From NCBI RefSeq assembly GCF_040436345.1, contig NC_133230.1, positions 18,486,197-18,550,196 on the forward strand: a DNA stretch of 64,000 nucleotides, in the 5' to 3' direction. The stretch comes from Pagrus major (taxonomy: Eukaryota > Chordata > Actinopteri > Spariformes > Sparidae). The notes beneath the pieces are model-generated. The model was not told where the DNA came from and did not search any database. It saw only the letters and a program-made list of their open reading frames with translations. The number at the start of each line of letters is the position of its first letter. Position 1 is the first letter of the stretch. Made by a program: the position numbers and the translations under genes. Positions 30,301-64,000 of the stretch are shown piece by piece.

Positions 30301-33050
30301 AGTCTTAAATCTTTGGCAATGTTATGTTTAAAGGCATTGGGTAGAGAGAACAGAAAAGGTAATATAAAGTACAGGAAAAGCTATGGGAAATCCTGTGAAC
30401 ACATTAACTTTTTGGCATTCAGATGCTTTACAGAATGGATATAAACAGTACTACTATGATCAATTCCTCTACTGACCAATACCTGCTACCTGAGGAACAC
30501 AGAACTCTTAGTGATCTAACATCTGTCATTCATGGACCTACCTCTTCATTGAAGAGCTTGCTTGTTTCCTTCTTGATGGGGTCAATGAGCTGTACCTGTC
30601 CTGCTGAGAAACCCACCAGCAGGGACACACTCTCCGCTGTGGCTGTGAGGTGGTTGAAGTCATGACAGGTGGGCTGCGTTCCCTTGTAGATGCGCTTGTC
30701 TATGGGCTTGCTCAGGTCAGCAGCCTGAAGAGAAAAATACATGAACGCACATGGAGTGCAATACCCTTTTAAAATATCAAAAATAACTTTTTTTTCCCTG
30801 TACTTCATTGCAAACACACTGAACTAGAGGAGCTGAAGGGTTGAATGTTAATGAATCACATTTATTATAAAGAAAACGCTCATCTGAAACACAAAATAGT
30901 TCTGCATGATCTTTATCAACACATCAACTAGCTGACAGTCGGCAAGTTAAAATAAGGAGGAACTCGAGTATAGAGGTACGTCTTTTTGCTGCAGATGGGT
31001 AGATGCTAGCGGTCTATGATGATGTCGAGCTTCTTTCTGAGGTCGGGGAAACAGTATTTTACTACTGCAACAAGACACCCTAGGCATGTACTGTAGATAA
31101 CCAGTATAACTGTTCCATTTGTTAATGATTTACAGTTTACACTACTCATAGAATGGAAAATTCGCTGAGTGTAAGATGATGACTCAGTGGTTCCTCCATT
31201 ACTGTTGGATGTGGCACTGAGTGTTTCTGTCTCACCTCAGAGACACAAAATGTCAAACCAAGTCTTAAAAGTAGTTTAAATCAAGAGTCCAGTCCAAAAC
31301 ACAGTATCTATGCCTCACAAGAGCATGCATGGTATTAAGCCAACAGTGTTGAAGAATACTTCAAGTGTGGTTGTGTGTGAGTTTTATGGATTTACACACA
31401 AGAAATAAACAAGTCTTCGAGAGCTGCTGGCTTTGTTTAATGCTGGCTGTGATACAAAGGACAGTCTAACTATTTTTGTTTTGAACCTGTAGCAAAGTAT
31501 CTGCTCCTGCAAATCATATCAGATACGTAAAATTGCCAATCTTTTTCAGCTGAGGGATGGGACAAATAATCAATAAGGTGACGTATTAAGAACATTTTCT
31601 GACATCTTACTTATTCTTGGTTGTCTTTATGCCATTAACTACAAACTCTTGATTTAAAAAATCATAAAACAGTCAAACACTCTGTCATAAATGTGGCATA
31701 AACTGGTTTCAGCTGACACATCAGAGGTTGACAGGAATCAGCTGACTTCTAAGTTAAAGCAATGTGTCACAGCCTTATGCCATAACATGTGCATGTCATG
31801 TGTGTCATCACTGCAATACAAAACAGCACTAGACTGGCTAAAGGCTGAACTACTAGAAATTAGAATAAATGTAGCATTAGGCAGAGCGTCTATCAAGATA
31901 GTCCTAAACTACATCAGGAGTTTGAGGGCAATGTAGTGATAATAGTGAGTAATCATGTCATTCCTACTTGTACTCCACCCTCTATTAAACTAGAAAAGCC
32001 TCACATATTTGTCAGAGACAACTTTCACCATGACTTAAATGACTTATTTGTTAGTGACTTAACATAACGCAGAAATATAAATCTACTCTGCAGTGACTGA
32101 GCTTTTAAAAGATGATCCCCTTTAACTGCGGATGCTTTACCAGATATGCTCCATCATACATAGCACAAGTTAGCATTTCTCTACAAGCAGAGCAGTCAGC
32201 TAGTTTGATCAGCTCATCCACTCTGTCCAGAAATATCCCCAAGCAAAAAGCCGAGTGCCACGATATGAAAAGATGACGGCAGCAGTTAGCTTGTTAGCCA
32301 AATGACTGTCCATACACTCATATCTGCATCACTGTTGTTTGTGGACAGCTGTCAATCAAAAGGCGTCGACAGGTGTTATGGGTGTCAGCGTTGAACTGTC
32401 AGTGTCATCACAAACTACAACCACTACAGCAGCAATTTCGACCCTGACAACTTAAATAAAATGAAAAAGGTCAACTTTATCCTGGTGATCGTTACCCAAC
32501 CTCACGAATGCCTCTAACCGGTCAAACTAACACAGAGTGACGGACTGGGGACGGAATTTAGCCCCTGGCCTCGGGGTAGCTACTGGCTTGCTAACGCTAG
32601 CTAGTTGCGTTGGCTAGCTAACTAGTAGGCTAGCTTCAAGCTAACTAGGTGTCAGCTAATTTCAAAGTCAAGCACCTGTCGGAGTTATTTACTACAGACA
32701 GCACAAGCCTGAAGCTCAGCAACAGCTCAGGCAGCAGTGATGTTTTTCTCAACATGAAGTATCGCGAATTTCCGCTGACATTAGCCGCGTTAGCATGCTA
32801 CCTTTCTAACGCCTTTGTAGATGTAGAAGTAGAGCTCACGGCCCACATTGAAACAGATCCTGTCGCCGTTGCCCGACTGGTCGTTGACGTTCACGAAGGA
32901 GACCTTGACGGGGTTGGAGCCTTGCGAGTTGAAAGGCACCCTGTTAGGACGGCTGTATTCGGAGTGAGTGAGGAGTTTGTAGACGCCTTCCCGAGTGGTG
33001 AACTGAGTTTTAATTTCGTTCATCTCCTTCCCTCCTCCCTCCGCCGCCAT
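27302..33050 (-). CDS. wdr20: WD repeat-containing protein 20, 4 coding exons
   Basis: WDR20 is a WD40 scaffold that activates the deubiquitinases USP12 and USP46 with UAF1. Exons: 32802-33050, 30542-30724, 28817-30163, 27302-27355; 1833 nt, 610 aa (human main form 569 aa as I recall it). It starts MAAEGGGKEMNEIKTQF, close to human MATEGGGKEMNEIKTQF. WD blades include [58 protein letters not shown] and VTYRFGSVGQDTQLCLWD. Between blades, at roughly residues 390-460, lies a Ser/Thr/Asn/Gly-rich linker longer than the human one. The last exon gives GLLSSQNQASSPSGTVV after a perfect donor (GTG|GTAAGT at 28817/28816). Reading through that donor instead ends the protein three codons later (SSF), close to the human SFNP tail. 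I chose the spliced form because both splice sites are strong. Confidence 0.93.
27608..27880. mobile_element. Degenerate non-autonomous DNA element in wdr20 intron 3
   Basis: It begins GGGGCTGCAAATATCAAC and ends ATCAAAACAGTTGCAGCTCT. Internal blocks such as CCAACAGTCCAAAACCCAA match a repeat I recognise from many teleost loci. The short open frames read across it are incidental. Confidence 0.6.
30725..32801 (-). other. wdr20 intron 1
   Basis: A 2.1-kb intron. Near its 5' end (about 32580-32650) GCTAGC/TAGCTA words cluster, as often seen near fish promoters. No other exon or element is clear. Confidence 0.6.
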
Positions 33051-33240
33051 CTTTGAAATTAACATTCATCCCTTTCCCCCCGGCCGGATCTTACGCACGG
33101 AGGGAAACGGGGATTCCGACTCTCTCGTTCCCCCCAATGGTTCACCGGGGAACTGGTGGAGGAGGATACGATAGTAGCTATTTTAAAATAATAAATAATA
33201 ATTAAGAATAATTTTAGAATAACTTTTAAACAATGCAGCA
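33051..33240 (-). promoter_or_regulatory. wdr20 promoter / 5' UTR region
   Basis: GC-rich sequence just upstream of the wdr20 start (CCCCCGGCCGGATC near 33076-33089) that turns AT-rich by 33180. No TATA box. An upstream in-frame ATG at 33063-33065 would add five residues; the family start at 33050 is preferred. Confidence 0.4.
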
Positions 33241-33282
33241 AGAGTATGGTGTGTTTAACTTTGGCGGTAAGTTGTATACATG

Positions 33283-33502
33283 TTTAAAGGGGCACTATGT
33301 AGCTTTACAAACTCAGGTCCCAGGACACTGTTTGAAGCAAGAAAGGTGGCAGGGTCCGCCACATGTAAAAACAAAAAGTCAAAACAATATGTTTTGTCCT
33401 TTAAAGTCAGTTTGTGTATTCAGTCATGAAAACAGAAAGAGTTTGTTTATTTTATTTGTTTAGACTCTTCTTCCCCCAAAACTGCATAGTGCTCCTTTAA
33501 AG
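33283..33502. mobile_element. MITE with TTAAAGGGGCACTATG-type inverted ends
   Basis: The left end TTTAAAGGGGCACTATGTAG pairs with the right end, whose reverse complement begins TTTAAAGGAGCACTATGCAG, about 215 bp apart. Non-coding. A common teleost element type. Confidence 0.75.
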
Positions 33503-34505
33503 AAAGGTTGTTTTTGTTTCTTTTCTTTTTTAAATACTACAATATTTTATTAGCTGGGATTCGCTGGTGGTGTACAAATTACAAAATATTGACAAAATTC
33601 ACAAATTAAGTATACACAAACTGTATAATCTTTACTCAGGACTTACATAAGAAAATAAGACTTTCTTGCATCTTTAATAGGAGCACGAGCACTAAGACAT
33701 AGATGATATCTGCAAATACAATTTTGAGCTGTCGTTTGTTGACAGTGTTAAGGTCTTCATAGATTCATTAGTAGCTTAGAAATGATCTGGATGACAGCAT
33801 ATACTGGATGGCCAGAGCTACACCATGTCAGATTAGGCAAGGTCTATTCAATACACTGTAACATACTGTATATGTAAATTGTCCAGAAGGGTGAACACAA
33901 GGCTGGATTACCAAGTTTAGGGTTATGGGAATACTGATTACTAAAGCAAAACGTCAACTGATGATGATAAGGGCCTTAAGGTGAGTCCTGCTTTATGGCC
34001 AATCTTGATATCTTTATATGTTTATTATGATTTATTATGATTTTCTACATTAACACAAGCAACTACAACACAACGAATAACAACAATGGCCACATTACCA
34101 CAGTCTCCACAATAATATGTGTTAGTCTTTTACCAGTGTGTCTAAATTAAAGAAACGTTTGACATTATTGGGAAATCATTAAATAATTAGAAAGCTTACA
34201 AGATGGTCTTGGTGAATTTAAAAAGTACAACACGACATTCGGGTGTGGTGCGGAGGCAGTGAGAGCTTTATTTTGAAAAACAAAAATAATTCACCGGACG
34301 TATTATTTTGTAACAATTTCAAAATGAGCGAACTCAGGTGCTCTGAGCGCGTGTCCACGCTGCCTGTCGCGTGTCGTTGCTCACCTGTGCTCACACTCAG
34401 AGGCAGCTGGTTGTCTGCAGGTACACCTGACTGCACCACAAAGACATCCTTTCAGTGTTTCACTTCATCTCTGGTCCGTTTTAAAAGTTAGACGCGCCAA
34501 ATGTC
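33503..34505. other. Spacer before the unrecognised gene, including its likely promoter
   Basis: AT-rich to about 34200, then more GC-rich (34320-34500), which fits a promoter and 5' UTR for the gene starting at 34506. No other feature seen. Confidence 0.4.
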
Positions 34506-36318
34506 ATGGCATACAGGAGGAGGCGACAGCTCTCACTTCCAGGTATCAATATTTATCATTTTAAAATGTGCATTATTTGTTTTCTTGGACGTAGTATCCT
34601 CACACTGCATGGCTAATAATTTGAATTACCACACATCACAACAAAACTTGTGTGTATTTAATTTTGAAAGTGCACTACACTTTCTCCATTTAGGCCACAG
34701 TGATGGACACAGACCTAACAACATGGACCAGCTTGCTTTAAAATACATGGTGAGATCAGTTCCATCCCCATGCTGAGAGTGCTCCTGCCTCTTTATCAGA
34801 AGCACATGTGTTTGATTTGTGTCTTGCCTTGACATGAATGTGGACTGGAGTGCCCTCTGTTTTTTTTTGTCAGGAGATGTGTAAAGTGGAGTCCAGCACA
34901 GATTCTGACTCCGAGATCAGTCCGAGGTGGTCAGACACCAGCACTATGGTATTTTTTGAACGTGAACATCACACAATAAGCACACAAGGGACAATGTCAG
35001 CCTAAACAGCATACATTTAAAGTGGCTGAAGGTAGAGTTCCAATGATTAATCGATTAGTTGTCAACAATTAAATTAAAGGGGCAATATGTGAGAATTTTT
35101 GTTCCTGCTCTGAAGCGCCGAAGCAAAACGAGACATTTGTGGACGTCACCTTGGGCTTAAGGAAATGCTGACCAAGATTTTTCACCATTTTCTGTCATTT
35201 TATAGACCAAAAAACTAATTGACAGAATAATCAACAATGAAAATAATCTTCAGTTGCATCCCTGTCTTAATTAAAGACTTTTAAAATGGCTTCAAAATGA
35301 GTTTCTTTCCAAGAAATTAGGATGATTCTGCATGCCCATTACCACCACCGGACCTTCCCCCACCCAGTCTTTTCAGTGACATCATTAAGGCGTAGCACAC
35401 TGGGATGGGCTCCAGCTTGTTCTTTAATCAATGAAATTAATTAATTGCCGTCTTGTTGATGTAAAACTCACTGAATTTCTTTTTGAGCAGGGATGTGTGA
35501 GCAGTGCACCAGAGAGTGAGACTTTCAGGCGGATATTGCCATTAACACACAAGCCAGCAGGAAGGCATGGCTGTTACTCTTTGGTAAGCTTTCTCCATTT
35601 TCTGCTGCAAAAGCATCCTGCTGTTTTGTGTGTTGATCAGTGAATGCGCATGTGCTCATGGTTGTAGTTCCTGGACCCGTACGATGGGAGCTCTGAGGAT
35701 TCTGACAAGTCAGACATCGACATGGGGGTCTCCAGCAGGCGAACAAGGCAGCAGGGAAGAGGTGGAGGAGGAGGAGGCGGCTGTCGGTTCTCGGGCAGGA
35801 GCAGGAGACTCATTCTTCATCACCCCACTTCCCTCAGAGAAGTGGTGAAAAATGGGATGAGAGATCATGAAACGGAGCAGGAATGTCTTTTGGACGTCCA
35901 GATGAAATGTGGGAGTGAGTCTGAGCTGTGGGTCTGCGAGCTTGACCTTCTGCCCTCCCACCGTGACCAGGAGGGTTGTGGAGATCTTAAAGAGGAAATG
36001 GCCAATGAGTCAACAACACCCGCCCAAACTATGGACATAGAGCTTCACTGCCAATTTGATGATTCAGGCTTGCACGCTACAAGATCCTCCACGCCTCAAA
36101 CAGCTGGAGCTTCAACCCCAGTGGACGGTAGTTCGTCCCAGAGGCTGGGTAGCTCCTCAGAGAGATCCCAGAGCCCCTGTCACCTCAGACCTCTTTACAA
36201 GAGGAAGCTGGGGTTCCCCGGGGTAGAAGTGGTGGAGCTGGTGCAAAGGAAGAGGCAGTGTGTGGTCAACATGGAGGAGGAGCAGGAGGGAGGGGAGTCT
36301 GCATCTGAACCATGTTAG
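34506..36318 (+). CDS. Unrecognised five-exon gene, 303-aa Ser/Glu-rich protein with basic cluster
   Basis: I do not recognise this gene. Exons 34506-34542, 34694-34749, 34874-34948, 35491-35583 and 35668-36318 all have good GT-AG sites and join in one frame: 912 nt, 303 aa. The protein starts MAYRRRRQLSLPGHSDG. It then has an acidic phospho-acceptor-like stretch (ESSTDSDSEISPRWSDTST) encoded by its own short exon, a second one (DPYDGSSEDSDKSDID), a glycine run preceded by Arg residues, and near the end SSSERSQSP followed by YKRKLGFPG and RKRQC, a likely nuclear localisation signal. There is no signal peptide, membrane segment or zinc finger. It looks like a disordered nuclear protein. The ATG of exon 1 was chosen because only that frame crosses intron 1; Met23 (exon 2) is an alternative start. 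Splice-site quality and frame continuity make it a real gene; the function is unknown. Confidence 0.75.
35038..35262. mobile_element. Degenerate non-autonomous DNA element in intron 3 of the unrecognised gene
   Basis: It begins TTCCAATGATTAATCGATTA and ends AATCTTCAGTTGCATCCCT, the same ends as the repeats at 20640-20945 and 27608-27880. A block near 35078-35100 (TAAAGGGGCAATATGTGAG) looks like a second repeat inserted into it. Confidence 0.5.
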
Positions 36319-36573
36319 ACTCATTAAACCACTGACTGGAGTACTTCAGTCATATTAAGTGTGTTAAATGACTTAAGGTAGAATGACATACTATAAATAG
36401 CTACTTGTAATGCACTTTGTTTGGTCATGTAAAGAGACTTGAGGATTTATTTTTCTACCTACATTGTGCTGATTGTTTCTTTAAGAAATTATTATTTTTG
36501 TTGGGAAAAGTACTCAATAATAGACGATGAAGAAACCGAAGCAATGAAGAAACTGTACATTTTCCCAGAGACC

Positions 36574-36579
36574 AATAAA
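36574..36579 (+). other. Poly(A) signal of the unrecognised gene
   Basis: AATAAA 256 bp after the stop at 36318, giving a 3' UTR of about 280 nt. Confidence 0.65.
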
Positions 36580-36599
36580 AGAAAAACATCTTTCAAAAG

Positions 36600-37795
36600 G
36601 TTGTTTTTTTTATCCATGTACACTGAGTGTCTTTTGCTGTACTGGATAGTAATGAACAACACCTACTGTAGTTCAAATGAAAAAGATGGAATTCAGCAAC
36701 TGTAGCTCAACTGAATATCAGCAGCAGGTGTCCTTTTAAAATACTTCTGTTAAAATGCCATCCTGTTCACATTTCACTTTCCACAAATTTAGAGATTACA
36801 TAAATATTCACCAGATTCATTGTTGAAGCCATTCCTGTGTAGCTTTGGCTTTACGTTTGGAGTAGTCTAGCTGGAAAATAAATCTTTCAAGTCAAAGTTC
36901 TTGCAGACTGCAGCACTGTAGGTTTACTAATTGACTAACCACAGTCAATCTCCTTCAGTCTTGAAGATTATACAAGTTTGATAGGTTCTCATCTGCAGCA
37001 AAAACACTAAGTCTCATACCAGTATCCTTATGTCCATTTCTTAGAAATAAAAGTGTTGTGAAATATATTTTTATATCTTGCAGATTAATCCAGTTTCATT
37101 TCCTTGAAACAATTGTTTTGTACTTTTCTCTTGCAAAACTACGACTGTCTCTCTCCAACCAGCAGGCAGTAATAATACACTAAAAACTAATCTTTTTACA
37201 TGATTTTTCTCAGCTTACTCTGATCTGTGAAGCCTTTATTATCTTTGCATAAAGGTTTGGATGATAAGCTGATTAAATGTTTTTTAAGGCAGATGCAGAG
37301 GGCAGGAACTAACATCCAGCACTATGTGCACTTTGGATCTCAGGTTGAAGTGTCACCATGTCAGGGGTCAAATTATGATACGGGCTGAAACAGAAACGCC
37401 TCCTCAGCAAGCAGAAAGTCACTGGGTGTGGGATTCCCCTCAGAGGTGTTTCTTAAACAGTGACAAAATGGGTTCAGACATTTCAACAAGGACAATCTGT
37501 TTCCATGTTTATGATTTCAATTTCATTTATCCTACAATTACCATATTTTATCTTGCCAGTAAATTTGTGATTTCAAAGTTGGTCTCTAGAAAGTCTGGCA
37601 GACAGAACAAGTTAATTTGAGTGATTGACAGAGCACATAAAAAGTATGGAAGATTTCTGATTTGATTTCATTACTGTCTAAGTGTGAGGATCAGGTAATC
37701 AACTTCCTTTCTATTCTCATATCAGACTTAAAATCAAACATTTACCACACAAACACACTGAAGTCATTAATGCAGTTTTGTTCATTCCAATGGAC
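36600..37795. other. Spacer between the unrecognised gene and dync1h1
   Basis: AT-rich tail-to-tail spacer of two convergent genes. No exon, RNA gene or element seen. Confidence 0.5.
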
Positions 37796-37801
37796 TTTAT
37801 T
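37796..37801 (-). other. dync1h1 polyadenylation signal
   Basis: TTTATT on the plus strand is AATAAA on the minus strand, 308 bp below the stop codon at 38109-38111, giving a 3' UTR of about 330 nt. Confidence 0.65.
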
Positions 37802-38108
37802 TCATCTAAAAACATACAGTTTCTTTCCTAAAAACATCTTTACTTCCAACTTTCCTTTCCCACATTTCATTTTCCCTTCCTTTACCATCTGACAACATCC
37901 TCATTACCTTTTCAGACACTTTCCACAAACACTACAAATGGTTACATGTTCATTACTGCTCCAGGAATGTTCCTAACTATGTTTAATATTGGAATGCAAC
38001 AGGCTACAAACTACTTTGTAAATGGTGATTAATAAGCAATGAATGGAAGTGATTATGTGTGGGTTTAATAATCAAGACTCTCTGGTCTTCAGGAATGACT
38101 TGTTTCAT

Positions 38109-63531
<25,423 letters not shown>

Positions 63532-64000
63532 CTGTGTGAGCAACATAGAAAATCTACGTCTTAACTGAACAAATAAACAGATGGCTCATAAAGTCATGTT
63601 CTTTACACTGCCACACATCTTAATCAATGTGTGTTTGCAATGCCCTGAGGTTTTTCACCATGCAAGTTACTATTTTAAGACTTGCCTGAAGCAGTAAGGA
63701 CTGATAGTTCAAGGCCAACAAAATTACTCTGCTGCTAATGGTTTTATCTGAATATAAAAAGCCACGTTAAAGTAGGATGACAGTGCAATCTGACACTCAT
63801 CTGCTTCCACCCATTTATGTCCCCACCCTCCTTCAGAAGTGAGGTCATGGTTCGAAGGGAAAGATAGCCATCTGTAATCTCTGCATTGCAGCAGTTGTAT
63901 TCTTAGTGCAAAAGCATGAATAGGTTGGGGAAGTTACTGTCTGGCTGGGAATCCAAATCCTACAGGCTCAGACTGTCGCTGGTCATGCTCAGTATCAGGA
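63532..64000 (-). other. dync1h1: Part of dync1h1 intron 1
   Basis: No coding exon is visible. The first coding exon, with the start codon, should lie beyond the right edge. The exon before 63531 must end with one base that completes a Glu codon (G|AG). Confidence 0.6.

Noticed and set aside
33051-38108. An hsp90aa1 gene, expected here from human gene order
   Set aside because: No HSP90 motifs appear in any frame of this interval; only the unrecognised gene and repeats are present.

Overview
This window is vertebrate nuclear DNA, almost certainly from a ray-finned fish and probably a percomorph. The genes are split by short introns, no operons or bacterial signals are present, every coding exon set matches a vertebrate orthologue, and the non-coding DNA is scattered with small terminal-inverted-repeat elements of the kind common in teleosts. 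All gene models were assembled by hand from splice sites and reading-frame continuity, and the phases close. Predicted lengths are 528 aa for pole2, 447 for klhdc2, 1074 for nemf, 436 for mok, 610 for wdr20 and about 4557 for the visible part of dync1h1. Family identification rests on remembered human protein sequences, not on a search.

Layout, left to right: a 164-bp tandem array whose units each hold a 69-bp hairpin (1-750); pole2 (+, 1036-5702), the DNA polymerase epsilon B-subunit, with an AT-AC minor-class intron; klhdc2 (+, 7341-10589), a CUL2 E3 substrate receptor; nemf (-, 11842-19396), the ribosome-quality-control CAT-tailing factor, converging on klhdc2; mok (+, 19590-24184), a MAPK-like kinase sharing a 193-bp divergent promoter with nemf; a repeat-bearing spacer; wdr20 (-, 27302-33050), a WD-repeat cofactor of USP12/USP46; an unrecognised five-exon gene (+, 34506-36318); and dync1h1 (-, 38109 to beyond the right edge), the cytoplasmic dynein-1 heavy chain, of which 77 exon positions are present and only the first coding exon is missing.

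In humans pole2-klhdc2-nemf lie together on 14q21 and dync1h1-wdr20-mok on 14q32. Here the two blocks abut at the nemf/mok promoter, and the slot held by HSP90AA1 in humans (between DYNC1H1 and WDR20) holds the unrecognised gene.

The most notable observation is in dync1h1. The exon encoding the start of the microtubule-binding domain is present twice in tandem (47091-47286 and 46735-46930). Both copies are exactly 196 bp, have the same phase and open frame, and differ at 17 of 64 whole codons. Including both would shift the frame, so they look like a mutually exclusive pair that would give dynein two alternative microtubule-binding surfaces. The 160-nt intron between them is strongly pyrimidine-rich on the coding strand.
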